DNA of 28,538 nucleotides from a virus. Of this stretch, positions 8,601 through 15,832 are shown piece by piece. The position numbers were made by a program, and so were the translations under genes. The stretch's first letter is position 1; every line of letters begins with the position of its first letter. The notes below the pieces were generated by a model. The model did no database searches and was not told the origin of the DNA. It was given only the letters and a program-made list of their open reading frames with translations. The stretch lies in the IMG/VR virus record IMGVR_UViG_3300037153_000448, positions 1 to 28,538 of that record; one strand, 5' to 3'.

Positions 8601-10399
8601 TCGTTCCGGAGTTCGATCTCGCGCGCAATCGCCGCCTCCGGATCGTGGTAGCGCAGCATCCGGTCGAAGGCCATCGAGAGGCCGGGATCGGCCTGAATCG
8701 CGCGGGCGTCGGCGCGGAACTGGTGCAAGACCGCGGTCTGGCGGTCGCGCTCGGCCTCGAGTTCCTGGCGCAGGATCCGCTTGCGTGCGCCTCCGGTGCC
8801 AAAGCGCTTGCCCGGGACCCCGAAGCGCTTGCGGACGTTCCAGTACCAGTCGCTCATCTCCTGGCCGAAGCGCGAGCGCGGCACCATCCGTTGCGCGAAG
8901 TCGCGGGCTCGCTCGACCTGGACCAGGCGGACAGGCCTCCCGCCGAGATTGACCTCGACGGGATCGTCCGGATGTGGTGCGACCTCTCCGACCAGCCCGT
9001 TCTTCTGGCTGGCTATGACCTTCTTGCGGCGGCCCGCGATCGTGACCACGTCGCCGTCCACGATCCGGTCGCCCGGCTCGACGTTCGCCATCACCTGCAG
9101 CTGGCGGATCGGGACGCGCCGACCCATCACGTAGACGTCGCCGCTGGGGGTGACGCGAGCGACCGGCTCCTGGCCGAAAGCTGCGGCCCGCCCGAGCGCC
9201 TGGGCGCGACCGATCGGCTCCCCTTCGGTCGAGAGCCTAACCTCGCCGCCGAAGCGGGCGGTGCGCCCGAGCGCCCCGATGCGAGGGGCGGCTCCGAAGG
9301 CGGGGCCGAGGAAGAGCAGTGCGTCCATCACGGCGGGGGTGAGTCCCTCGCGGTAGAGCGGCGAAGGGTCACCGTGCAGCAGCGGGCCGTAGTAGCGCTT
9401 CCAGTGCTGGTACATGCCGACGCCGGTTTCCTTCGGCTCCAGCACCATCGCGGCGGTGCCGGGCCCGAGCCCGGTGAGTGCCTCGAGCCCGGTCTTGACG
9501 CTCGCGCGCCCGATCCTCGTCTCGGGAAGCGCGAAGCCCGCCGCGAGCGGTCCGGTTGCGAGCCCCTTGCGCGTCGAGCGCGGCAGCTTCTTCCAGAGCG
9601 CTTCGGGCGCATAGAGCCCCTTGTAGATCTCGTCGGCGGCCAGCTTGGAGGCCTCGTTCGAGGAGGCGACCACCTTCTGGACGTCGGGGTTGCGACCGAG
9701 CACGTACCCGGCGGCGAGCGGGCCCCCCGCCTGCATCGCCAGCTGCGCGGCGGCGACAGAGTGGGAGAGCCGATCGACCCGCTTCGAGTGGAAGCCCGCC
9801 TCGCGCGCGAGCAGCAGCGGCAGCGCCAGCGGGTCGGCAACCTCGGCCGCGCGTCCGGCGAGATGGGTGGCCTCGCCGAGCGCCCCTCTTGCCTCGCCGA
9901 GGCTCCTGTCCCAGAACGACTTCGGCTTCGGCCGCAGCCCCGGCGGCAGCGCGGCGGGATGCCGCATCCGCCAGAGCGCGTCCGGGCCTGCGGCAGCGAT
10001 CAGCCGCTGACGGGCCAGCAGCGCGCTGGTGCCGGGCCTGCCGGTGGCGGCCGTGTCGAGGTCGGCGAGGAACTGGTTCGCGGCGAAGATCCGAGCGCGA
10101 CGCTCGTTGGCGCGCGCGACCGCGACGGGGTGCGCGACCGGCTGCAGGACGAGTCCGTGCCGACGAGCTTGGACTCGAGCCTGTGCGATCTCGCGGTTGA
10201 CCTGGTGGGCGAGTGGCTCCCTGCCCGGCTTGAAGGGGGCGGCTCCTCGTCGCTGGGCGCGGGTCGGCTTCGGCGGTGGTCGTTGCCACGGAGCCGCCTC
10301 GAACGGGGGCGTGATCGCCTGGGCCCCGGCGATGCGCGCGCCGAGGCTGGGGGGCGGCGTCCGCTTGCGCTTCGCGCCGCCCCCCGTATAGCGGGCCAT
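2675..10399 (-). CDS. Giant polyvalent protein, probably ejected virion protein
   Basis: A single 2574-residue frame starts at an ATG behind AGGAGG and one base from the stop of the preceding gene. I read it as a large polyvalent protein: several domains packaged in the head and delivered with DNA. Visible parts: a basic Pro-rich start; a small beta-rich segment (~435-490); long helices (~500-660); a GW-rich segment (~970-1090); a linker (~1276-1358); a domain with HDVFGH at ~1521-1526; an HETLH zincin motif (HExxH) at ~1655-1659, candidate metallopeptidase; and a C-terminal half with hydrophobic amphipathic stretches (~1985-2300). It sits between coiled-coil virion proteins and a virion lysin, the place of ejection proteins in podoviruses. 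The linker region (6328-6573) carries another coding frame, so the intactness of this gene there is questionable. Substrates are unknown. Confidence 0.8.
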   Translation of the reverse strand: MARYTGGGAKRKRTPPPSLGARIAGAQAITPPFEAAPWQRPPPKPTRAQRRGAAPFKPGREPLAHQVNREIAQARVQARRHGLVLQPVAHPVAVARANERRARIFAANQFLADLDTAATGRPGTSALLARQRLIAAAGPDALWRMRHPAALPPGLRPKPKSFWDRSLGEARGALGEATHLAGRAAEVADPLALPLLLAREAGFHSKRVDRLSHSVAAAQLAMQAGGPLAAGYVLGRNPDVQKVVASSNEASKLAADEIYKGLYAPEALWKKLPRSTRKGLATGPLAAGFALPETRIGRASVKTGLEALTGLGPGTAAMVLEPKETGVGMYQHWKRYYGPLLHGDPSPLYREGLTPAVMDALLFLGPAFGAAPRIGALGRTARFGGEVRLSTEGEPIGRAQALGRAAAFGQEPVARVTPSGDVYVMGRRVPIRQLQVMANVEPGDRIVDGDVVTIAGRRKKVIASQKNGLVGEVAPHPDDPVEVNLGGRPVRLVQVERARDFAQRMVPRSRFGQEMSDWYWNVRKRFGVPGKRFGTGGARKRILRQELEAERDRQTAVLHQFRADARAIQADPGLSMAFDRMLRYHDPEAAIAREIELRNERGLNETREQKLVLRNLEQALEHVRTMPPHLADTVRWGKEIADDTEDFLVRRGYLNPHTAVANRVAAERWLLDGHASDEPLSSPVRTQVEDELRDQFSEEMLPLAMQFTDTLARAWARREPGRDPADWYEQTFKSVRRVSQDEMQATIARYREEALAQFRPEEEAPDIRFTEKQQKLAATRAKKAISGEQVSPATNRRIFRQLRSRRIQILGPISPKNWAARVRVVFGDPALLKQLGEAAIGRPFRSPKEAIEYYARWYEHFPKLMEQVFGEEAGPVMRAFGVSQANASPTFGLEAVFRVADRLANGHDVTQGELSLVADNIKKAYQGRPIDRFVGAKLSDFIDSLLGKETRTWTGHDPDAGAPGAVDVHTMRDFGRVDKKLLARLKELWGIEDAHVDVKGSPTKVQYETIRSELEDVAQHLNDTRFMGRKGWTAAQAQALGWATIQLLHGRIPEDLGMAINAHRRTILLEVTGGRSGFGGELSAPESSALLARVMPDIEQIIGQRQGRLVDSRVDIGGWGDSTNATAGLTVVGSRESVEAIMRDLAEAYDQHEVIAVRGGQGGGKNMTVGVEVFNEAFADTHTADLFWRNLYKAAQATKGKAKTNFGGFQKIRGPNGEHGIRIVTKQKALKVGVGADDAYVQELHAWIDPVLDQAARDSNLEISGHLRNATTLRANGWMDTTAAGPHLGRGLDDPTLAQARGNLLDGIAELRGARPATAATGELPGSGFLRGSPGLLAQSLREVSGRDLEGLPAEAVVLGWDEPLQVHSNAELQTLADQWVREQGREYDAPARYAKVDPQRAERIANAFEAAVHTPTDPAVQASYRAFADETLSQYRALEQAGYRFEFMPPGEDPYAVSPRLGQVDLAQNKHLYVFSTEEGYGMGAITDAMRLDNPLLEIVPDLEWNGRPVTYNDLFRAVHDVFGHAKEGVGFRADGEENAWRSHAAMYSPEARGAMTAETRGQNSWVNYGRFGAFNRKANTYATVFSDQKTTLLPEWVTSDGLADPELLLPQERRVRPEIPEPQTRIYGLARLTQDGAHVLLDADRADLATWVHETLHAILPGRWNEAESIGDVRLEPIRKALGLKPDEPLSAEAQEQLTRFGEVWLRNGGAIPAPQMRVLMDNLSKSLRDIYTQGIRDIARSKEEADLFRGWLKDPNFTSFLRDSFDVAPLKDFDPTGLSFVSTQLRPRTGRFVGFRRSILRPRTDPTGGRSQFIRFEEGTYEVGPDSVYLHAVAEIRHRVAEWLAGRAQSYSEAIQFVGGNPQLRDGYEVYNPTAFPGAQRQMDALMESYQRYGEGEGGDAVLDMHPDDLMDNIDQQIGQIATATFANSLGEAEARSGLTSEAFREAVANGEVRQIPKDIADSFRSALAAETAKQSVMSMIGGVLIWVLRFPNIYARWNMIGKVGYTSLNTLGTAALEGLNQGPALITSLGRDISYSRGTRLRLLSEIGGGHSELADLPAVRSGSFMRDLARKEQRAFATALRILSAPENRLRVNQIIHELGNAGYRSEADVVALLDRAKGLEDPTARALLNQVGRWAEDAVIRFRGLSAGEQLLMRDAFFVYGWLRAATRFTLQFPLNRPVTAGVAFNIGQYGWEKLQEEFFALTREHAAATILGERKVGNEMLLRLLDTSQILPFQTGRQVLDAIGSIAGLTGHSPVPPSLADFSSPLTDIGLTAFFGEDPRYGTSFFDTIKEFYSAKNVPLFGWISRFIDPNSTATKVRAPRDRAGIVWNFLLGAMAPYEIKESVEYTRWLQQQPPEISTVIREENKAATLALQGQTAARVGGQFFDATSVRAINARGSYNIFTSLWERQRKKETGNPDYHLTPVERAAAQARILHRYYPDVYSDTNARNAGLNPNVHDDAVTWVQNWNDSWRDYVSTPISDVNRSIKDNLGTKAEDIPQPIERWQRDRTWLQSAPPDSIARIDKEMRDQGIKIVRSNGRAHLSRSSDLGPLMRLVEDEMARVAAAPR
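6328..6573 (-). CDS. Embedded 81-residue ORF inside the giant gene
   Basis: An ATG-to-TAG frame on the same strand, but a different frame from the giant gene, encodes a protein-like 81-residue sequence. It has aromatic and Pro-rich segments such as SYVGRVPPQPLPENYP and ALGYWRSHYGKF and no membrane segment. By hand count 66 of 80 sense codons after the ATG end in G or C, against about 40 of 82 in the giant frame over the same bases; the giant frame regains its strong bias on both sides. No clear ribosome binding site precedes the ATG (only GCGGG). It may be an overprinted gene, or the giant product may pass through this frame by two compensating shifts. I do not recognise a family. Confidence 0.45.
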   Translation of the reverse strand: MAGWTPLPPVHTSDEAWTILLSPKREGTFSTGSQSYVGRVPPQPLPENYPDQDSYEEALGYWRSHYGKFPDATLKDSQQKQ

Positions 10400-11830
10400 C
10401 TAGCCTCCTGCGATTGAGCCGACGCCTGTGTCGGATCCGGCGGCCTGGGCCGCAGCGGCCTTGACGCGCTGGATGTAGATCGCGTAGATCCGCTTCGAGG
10501 CCGCGTTGATCATCTGCCGGACGCGAGGCCGATACTGCTCGCCGAACTGGTCGATGAAGGGCACGCCCGCGTTGCGCATCAGGAAGTCGGTCAGCTGCGG
10601 CAGCGTCCAGGTCTTCTTCGGCCTCGAGGAGCCGCGCGAGATTCCGAGCCGGTCGTTCGCCAGCTTGTCGAGCGACTTCTGCAAGACCGTGAAGTCGGTG
10701 TACTTCGGGACCCTGGCGCTCGCGCCGGGTGCGTTCTTGGGCGCGCTCGGCTTGTAGGTCTTGACCACGTCGCCGCTCGGGGTGAGCTTGAAGCCGGGGT
10801 AGACGTGCTTCTTGCCCGCCTTGTCCACCCAGTAGCCGCGAGCATGAGCCTCGGTCGCCGCTGCGTTCGCCGCCGCCTGCTTCGCTCTCTGCCTGGCCGC
10901 TGCCGTCTGCGCCTTGCGGTAGTTGACGAGTGACTGCTCCTCAAGCAGCTTCGGGTTCAGCGAGGCCGCGGAGAGGTAGGTGGCGAGATCCTGGCGCTGG
11001 CCGGACTGAAGCTGGCTCAGGTACTGCGTGAAGAGCGTCGGTCGTTGCGCGAGCAGGTCGGCCTTCTTGGCCGCGATCTCGCCTGCGAGGTCGGCGAGCT
11101 TCTGGCCGTACTGGCTGGAGATGCCCTCGATCCCCCAGGCGTGCCCGGCCTGCTGGGCCGCGCCGAGCTTGTACGCCTCGGCCGCGTTCTCCTCGAGCGT
11201 GCGGCCGGGGAGGGTGACGCCGAGATACTGCCCGGTGGACTGGAGCCCCGGGATGTCGAAGCTGGCGACGTTGCCTCCGCCGACGGCGGCGACCTGGGCG
11301 GCGGTCTGGGCGTTCTCCTTCTGCATCTCGGCCGCGGTCGCGCCGGTCAGACCGGTGCCGTAGGCGTTCAGCCGGTTCCCCGCCTCCTGGTACGCGCCCT
11401 GCAGGCCCTTGCCGACGTCGCTCTGCATCCCCATCAGCACCTGGGCCATGTTGGCGGCGTTCTGCTGCTGCGCCTTCAGGTCGGACTGCTGCTGCGCGTA
11501 GGCGTTCGCGATCTGGGTGAGCCCGAGGTTGATCTGGTCGTTGATCGTCTTCGTCGCCGCGTCGCGCATCTGCTTCGGGGTCTGGAAGCTTGTGAAGTAG
11601 TTGCCGAGCAGCGACTGCAGCGAGGTCGGTGCGCCCGTGATTGGCTTCTTCTTCGTCGGCGGACGGACGACGGGTGCGCCAGGACGGGTGAGTGCCCCGC
11701 CCGCGGGGTTCGAGTAGTAGCCCCTGCCGGTGGTGTAGTGGATCCCCGGTCCGGGTCGGCGGGTCCCCGGCTTGCCGACGCCGGGAACCTGCCACCAGTT
11801 CGTGTAGTAGCGGGGATGGAGGGCGGGCAT
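10400..11830 (-). CDS. Coiled-coil virion protein, probable internal protein
   Basis: This 476-residue protein has an aromatic, Pro/Gly-rich start (residues 1-60), then a long Ala/Gln-rich helical region (~65-340) with runs such as NAYAQQQ and KAQQQNAA, and a C-terminal part with basic helices. No signal peptide or enzymatic motif is seen. Its ATG overlaps the stop of the 284-residue gene (TGATG), and it directly precedes the giant polyvalent gene. Podoviruses such as P22 and T7 have several Ala/Gln-rich ejection proteins at this place, so I infer an internal or ejected virion protein. Homology cannot be judged by eye. Confidence 0.65.
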   Translation of the reverse strand: MPALHPRYYTNWWQVPGVGKPGTRRPGPGIHYTTGRGYYSNPAGGALTRPGAPVVRPPTKKKPITGAPTSLQSLLGNYFTSFQTPKQMRDAATKTINDQINLGLTQIANAYAQQQSDLKAQQQNAANMAQVLMGMQSDVGKGLQGAYQEAGNRLNAYGTGLTGATAAEMQKENAQTAAQVAAVGGGNVASFDIPGLQSTGQYLGVTLPGRTLEENAAEAYKLGAAQQAGHAWGIEGISSQYGQKLADLAGEIAAKKADLLAQRPTLFTQYLSQLQSGQRQDLATYLSAASLNPKLLEEQSLVNYRKAQTAAARQRAKQAAANAAATEAHARGYWVDKAGKKHVYPGFKLTPSGDVVKTYKPSAPKNAPGASARVPKYTDFTVLQKSLDKLANDRLGISRGSSRPKKTWTLPQLTDFLMRNAGVPFIDQFGEQYRPRVRQMINAASKRIYAIYIQRVKAAAAQAAGSDTGVGSIAGG

Positions 11831-12684
11831 CAGACCGCGACCGGATGTCCAGGATGAGGAACGGCGGTGCCGGGAATGACGGTCGGCTTGCCGTTGATGT
11901 TGACGACGGAGACGGGAGGAGCCTCGGCGTAGCCGCCGACCGGGAGCGTGTAGTCGCCGCCGCTAGCCGGGGTGTACTTGCCCTGCCCGGCGAGGTAGGC
12001 AGCGACGGCGGCCATCGCCTGGTTGAGCTTGTCCTGCTCGCTCATCACCATCGTCTGGTAGCCCGAGATCCCCTGCCGGATCGCGTTGATCATGGCCTGG
12101 GTGCGGTTGTAGGCCTCCTGCTGGTACTGCTGGTTGAGCGCCCCCGCCGTCGCGCCGGTCGCGCCGGACTCGAGCGCGCCGCGGGCCCGCATCTTGTAGG
12201 TGAGGTCTGCCATCCCTCCTGCGAGGGCCCGCTGCAGCTGCGCCTTGTCCGAGAACTGGTTGGCGGCGGCCGCCGCCTTCGTGGCCGGGTCGATGTCGCC
12301 GACGTAGTTCCAGAGATCCTGCGGCGCGTTCGTACCGAGGTCGTAGCCGGACTGCACCGCTGCGGCACGAATCGCCTGTGCGAGGCTGGTGCGGCCCATC
12401 GCCACGTTCGCCTGGAAGGCCTGCTGGGCCGCGCTGAACGTGGGGTCGGCCATCAGCATGTTCTTCAGTTCCGCGGGCGAGTAGGCCTCCATGTGAGCCG
12501 CGACGGTCGGCGTGGAGAGTTCCGGGATCGTGATCGTGGTCGGATCCCACTGGGGCAACTGGTCGCCGAGGCTGCTGACGTCGTACGTCCCCCGCGGCAA
12601 CTTCTTGCCGGGGGCAGACGTCTTGCCGAGCCCGGCGAGCGTGCGGACGGGCGCTCCGCCCGGCACTGCGGAGTAGGCAGGCAT
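11830..12684 (-). CDS. Ala/Gln-rich virion protein, probable internal protein
   Basis: A 284-residue protein with ATG behind GAGGAG. It has a Pro/Gly-rich start, a helical Ala/Gln-rich middle (~70-235) and a Gly/Pro/Val-rich end. The segment GATGATAGALNQQYQQ resembles in character the helical part of the next gene product (10400-11830), which contains GLTGATAAEMQKEN. The two may be distant relatives or partners in one ejected complex. It lies between the tail hub genes and the giant polyvalent gene. No motif gives an enzymatic role. The assignment rests on position and composition. Confidence 0.6.
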   Translation of the reverse strand: MPAYSAVPGGAPVRTLAGLGKTSAPGKKLPRGTYDVSSLGDQLPQWDPTTITIPELSTPTVAAHMEAYSPAELKNMLMADPTFSAAQQAFQANVAMGRTSLAQAIRAAAVQSGYDLGTNAPQDLWNYVGDIDPATKAAAAANQFSDKAQLQRALAGGMADLTYKMRARGALESGATGATAGALNQQYQQEAYNRTQAMINAIRQGISGYQTMVMSEQDKLNQAMAAVAAYLAGQGKYTPASGGDYTLPVGGYAEAPPVSVVNINGKPTVIPGTAVPHPGHPVAV

Positions 12685-12694
12685 TGGCGCTCCT

Positions 12695-12946
12695 CTACGG
12701 GTTGGAGAGGTCTTTCAGCTTTCTGCTCAGCCCCTCGACGGAGGACTGGGGCAGGATCATGTCGGACGCCTCGAGATAGGAGACGAGCCAGGTCTTGAAC
12801 GAGAGCGGGAACGAGAACGGGTCGGAGAAGAGTCGCTGCACCAGCTGAAACTCGCTGTCGGTGAGCGGCCGGTCGTCGCCGCCGGAGCCCCCTGCTCCGC
12901 CCGTGCTCGCGCCACCGCTGCTACCCGAGGGCTGGGAGGAACTCAC
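12695..12946 (-). CDS. Small Ser/Gly-rich-headed unknown protein
   Basis: An 83-residue protein starting at a GTG that overlaps the stop of the hub gene (GTGA), with GAGAGGAG just upstream. Residues 1-25 are a flexible Ser/Gly linker. Residues 26-83 form a compact predicted domain containing LTDSEFQLVQRLF and FKTWLVSYLE. It is probably a small virion or assembly protein associated with the tail hub or the next internal protein. I do not recognise the family. Confidence 0.6.
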   Translation of the reverse strand: MSSSQPSGSSGGASTGGAGGSGGDDRPLTDSEFQLVQRLFSDPFSFPLSFKTWLVSYLEASDMILPQSSVEGLSRKLKDLSNP

Positions 12947-14445
12947 ACCCTGCTCCTCTCCGCGGCCTGTGCGTCAACCGCGATGTCGTAGACGCGCACG
13001 GCGGCGGCAGGCTGGTCTTGCGCGACTCGGAAGCCGATCCCGTAGGGGAAGCGTCCGAGTGGCAGCCGGTAGCGGCGGTAGCGATCGGTACCGGGGAAGT
13101 GGCCGAGCGCGGTGTAGAGCGTCTGCTCGGGCGAGTCGGCGAACTCGATCCGGATCGCTCCGTCCCCGCTCGCCGAGCCCCCGAGCCGGGAGTCGTAGGA
13201 GAGGTAGACGAAGCGCATCCGCTTGCGCCCCTCCGCCCCCATCCGGTACCAGGGCGTGTCGAAGCGGGGCAGGACGGCGACGCCGTTGTCGTCCGAGATC
13301 GGAGTCAGCGTGAAGACGGGCGAGAAGCAGCTGCTGACGCGAGCGAGCCGGTTCGTGTTCGCGATCCCGGCCCAGAGACGCTCCATCCCTGGGGCTCCGC
13401 TACTGCTGATGTAGCTGATCGCCGGGATGTTCGAGAAGCGGAACCACTGACGGCGGTTCAGATCGCAGACGAGCGTGTCATCGAGCCCGTCGGTGCGACG
13501 GACGGTGATCATGTAGTAGTCGAGGAAGATCGAGCCCGCGGCGCTCAGCTTGTTCCCCCAGAGCACGCGCCAATAGTAGGAGATGCCGCCCTGGGAGGCG
13601 AGGTTGCGGACGACAGCGCCGTCGGTCATGTGCACGCCGTGCTGGTCGGCGAAGATGCAGTTGTCGTTCCAGTAGGCGATCGTGCGCGCGTCGTCGCAGC
13701 CGACCCCGTTGGAGAGGACCTCCACGAACGTGTCGGCGTCGTCGGTCTGCCCGGCGATCAGCGTGTGCGGCGGGATCGAGCCGCGGATCCGCTGCGTCGA
13801 GCCGGAATGAAAGACGAGGATCGCGGAGCGAAGCGCGGCGATGCCGGTGATCTTGAGCGTGGTGCCGTGGAAGGACTGCGCGTCCCAGGCCGCGGTGACG
13901 GGCGCGGGGGAGAAGCGCACCGTCCGCTCTTCGGGCGGAGCCCCGCTCGGCTGGCCGGTGCCGCCGCCGAGCACGAAGTAGTCCTTCCAGACCGCGCCGT
14001 AGCGGGCCTTGGGCGCGCTCGCGTCCAGCTTGCCGAGCGTCGTCGTCCCACCGGGAGCGGTGATCATGGTCGGAACCTGCAGGCCGTCGCGGTCGAGCAC
14101 GATCACGGTGTCGCCGTACTGGATCGGGTTCTGATTCGAGCGCACGATCGCGCCACGGTCGGTCGCCGCGTAGGGATCGGCGTCGGTGATCTCGTAGAGG
14201 TGACCGTCGGTGGCCTGAGCGAACAGCTTGTTGCCGGTCGTGAAGTCGGCGTAGATGCCGCCCTCGATGTCGCCGCCGAGCACGCCCGAATTCCAGCGCC
14301 AGCCGCCGCGCCCGGTCAGCGGCGCGTCCACGATCACGGGCACGTAGTCCACGACATCCCAGAGGTAGCCCTTCGGCATCGCGTCGCGGGGGAAGTCGCG
14401 CGCGAACGCTCGCGCCCCCTGCAGGAGCGAGACGGGTGCCGCCAT
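12943..14445 (-). CDS. Tail hub/stabilisation protein, beta-propeller-like
   Basis: This 500-residue protein is almost entirely beta-rich, with repeated short blades around Gly/Asp turns (for example GHLYEITDAD, LVFHSGSTQRI, FADQHGVHMTDG). That is the pattern of P22 gp10-like stabilisation proteins and T7 gp12-like nozzle proteins, which fold as beta-propeller hubs under the portal. It starts with an ATG overlapping the adaptor gene stop (TGATG) and is followed by virion proteins. The order adaptor, hub, internal proteins matches a short-tailed phage. No signal peptide is present. The alternative is another beta-propeller virion protein. Confidence 0.7.
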   Translation of the reverse strand: MAAPVSLLQGARAFARDFPRDAMPKGYLWDVVDYVPVIVDAPLTGRGGWRWNSGVLGGDIEGGIYADFTTGNKLFAQATDGHLYEITDADPYAATDRGAIVRSNQNPIQYGDTVIVLDRDGLQVPTMITAPGGTTTLGKLDASAPKARYGAVWKDYFVLGGGTGQPSGAPPEERTVRFSPAPVTAAWDAQSFHGTTLKITGIAALRSAILVFHSGSTQRIRGSIPPHTLIAGQTDDADTFVEVLSNGVGCDDARTIAYWNDNCIFADQHGVHMTDGAVVRNLASQGGISYYWRVLWGNKLSAAGSIFLDYYMITVRRTDGLDDTLVCDLNRRQWFRFSNIPAISYISSSGAPGMERLWAGIANTNRLARVSSCFSPVFTLTPISDDNGVAVLPRFDTPWYRMGAEGRKRMRFVYLSYDSRLGGSASGDGAIRIEFADSPEQTLYTALGHFPGTDRYRRYRLPLGRFPYGIGFRVAQDQPAAAVRVYDIAVDAQAAERSRV

Positions 14446-15095
14446 CAGCCCACCCAGATCGACTTGTCGGGCTGGGTGGGGAGCAGCACACGCCGAGCCG
14501 GGCCGCGGGCACTCGCCCGCTTGTTCACCGAGCTTCGGATCTGGGCGAGGCGACCGCCCTGCCCGTCCTGGCCCTCGTAGAGGACGCGGTAGCGCTCGCC
14601 GACCACCGAGGGCTGGTCGTTCGAGTACTCGGCCCCCTTCCAGAGCGCATAGAGCAGGATCGCGTCCTGGTACTCGTCGGGGATCGCGCCGAAGTCCTCG
14701 AAGCCGGGCGAGTCCCCGTCGTCGGTCATCTGCTCGGGTCGCATCACGGCCCAGCTGTCTACTGTCCCGTCCTCGTCGGGGGGAGGCTCGAGCCGCAGCA
14801 CGTCGGCACGAACGAGCGTGAAGGCGGGGCTGTAGGACGTCTGGTCGCGCCGGGCCTTCGGCAGCTTGCCGTCATCGACGTCGATCAGCGAGAGCACCGA
14901 GTGGTCGAGCGTGTACTCGTCCACCCCGGCCTTCACTCTCAGATGCAGACAGCGGGCGACGCACTTGGTGCGGGCGAGCAGATCGATCGCCCCCTGGTGC
15001 AAGAGGTTGTCGATCATGCCGCCCTCGTCGTAGTCGGTGATCTCTTGCAGCCCGAGCGAGTACTTCACCCAGTCGTGCATGTCCTTGCGGTACAT
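14445..15095 (-). CDS. Head-tail (neck) adaptor-like protein
   Basis: A 216-residue protein beginning MYRKDMHDWVKYSL behind GAGGAGG. It has an N-terminal helical part containing NLLHQGAIDLLART, a central beta part, and IPDEYQDAILLYALWKGAE at about residues 138-156. That shape fits phage adaptor proteins of the DUF6682/gp4 type, where a late helix carries a Tyr-rich ALxxYAL motif. These proteins form a ring between portal and tail hub. The next gene is the hub-like protein, which supports the call. The C-terminal ~40 residues are basic and may be an arm. Confidence 0.62.
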   Translation of the reverse strand: MYRKDMHDWVKYSLGLQEITDYDEGGMIDNLLHQGAIDLLARTKCVARCLHLRVKAGVDEYTLDHSVLSLIDVDDGKLPKARRDQTSYSPAFTLVRADVLRLEPPPDEDGTVDSWAVMRPEQMTDDGDSPGFEDFGAIPDEYQDAILLYALWKGAEYSNDQPSVVGERYRVLYEGQDGQGGRLAQIRSSVNKRASARGPARRVLLPTQPDKSIWVG

Positions 15096-15104
15096 GGACC
15101 TCCT

Positions 15105-15305
15105 CTACGGCTCCTTCGACTGCTCCAGCCGCTCCCGCCGGTCGTCATCGACGTGGTTCCGCTCGATGAAGAAGCCGAGTCTGACCTTGCGCCAGCGCGA
15201 CTCCTCGCTACGAAGCAGGACGCGGGCGAGCGCGACGATCGCGAGGAAGGCGAGGAAGCCGACGACGCTGATCGTGATCGTGGTCGCGTCGCTGACGGCG
15301 ATCAT
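15105..15305 (-). CDS. Small single-span membrane protein
   Basis: A 66-residue protein: short N-terminus, one hydrophobic span at about residues 9-31 (ISVVGFLAFLAIVALARVLL), then a charged, basic C-terminal tail. I chose the ATG at 15305 because it forms an ATGA overlap with the collagen-like gene's stop. A GTG at 15314 is also open. It belongs to the lysis block with the holin-like and collagen-like genes, so a holin, antiholin or spanin-like accessory role is possible. No family is recognised. Confidence 0.6.
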   Translation of the reverse strand: MIAVSDATTITISVVGFLAFLAIVALARVLLRSEESRWRKVRLGFFIERNHVDDDRRERLEQSKEP

Positions 15306-15832
15306 TTCACGCACGCGAAAACGTGAGCGTCGGCACCGCGTGTTCGCACCACTAGCTCCTCCGCCTTGAACCCCGCTGGACAGGTCAAGCCCGCCTGACC
15401 CTGTGCTCCCTGAGCGCCCGGTGGCCCCTGCGAGCCCTGCGAGCCTTGCGGCCCCTGTGCCCCCTGCGCGCCGGTCGCACCGGTCGGGCCTTCTGCGCCG
15501 GGCAGACCCTGCGCTCCGATCTGGCCGCGCTCGCCGCGCGCGCCTTGCTTGCCGCGGACTCCATGCTCGCCGCGCTCGCCGCGCTCGCCGCGCAAGCCTC
15601 GCAACCCGCGCTCGCCCCGTTGGCCGCGATGTCCCGGAGGCCCGATCGCACCCGCGAGCCCCGGCCTGCCACTACTACCTGTCGGGCCGGGCGGGCCGGG
15701 CGGACCTGCGGGGCCGCGTACCGTCGTCGTCGTCGTTGACCCCGAGGCTCCGCGGTTGGAGACGGCCCAAAGCGCGGCTGCGGCGAGCCAGAAGACGCAG
15801 GCGGCGATGACGAGCAGCCGGGAGGGGATCAC
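15302..15832 (-). CDS. Membrane-anchored collagen-like protein
   Basis: A 176-residue protein with a signal-anchor-like start (hydrophobic residues ~6-24), a Thr-rich spacer, then 37 uninterrupted Gly-X-Y triplets (residues 40-150). A short C-terminal domain (151-176) holds two cysteines, 151 and 174. The triplets contain GPP and GER types suited to a triple helix. Start is a GTG in a GTGA overlap with the holin-like gene, with GGGAG upstream. Collagen-like repeats are common in phage tail fibres, but those lack signal sequences. Here the anchor and the lysis-block location suggest a protein placed in the host envelope, or an accessory to lysis. The trimerising and Cys-paired end is inferred. 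Confidence 0.8.
   Translation of the reverse strand: MIPSRLLVIAACVFWLAAAALWAVSNRGASGSTTTTTVRGPAGPPGPPGPTGSSGRPGLAGAIGPPGHRGQRGERGLRGLRGERGERGEHGVRGKQGARGERGQIGAQGLPGAEGPTGATGAQGAQGPQGSQGSQGPPGAQGAQGQAGLTCPAGFKAEELVVRTRGADAHVFACVK

Noticed and set aside
8429-10417. 662-codon open frame on the plus strand
   Set aside because: Antisense shadow of the giant gene with the same biased composition. No start signal and no recognisable protein.
13018-14580. 520-codon plus frame opposite the tail hub gene
   Set aside because: Antisense shadow. The minus-strand beta-rich hub protein explains the codon pattern.
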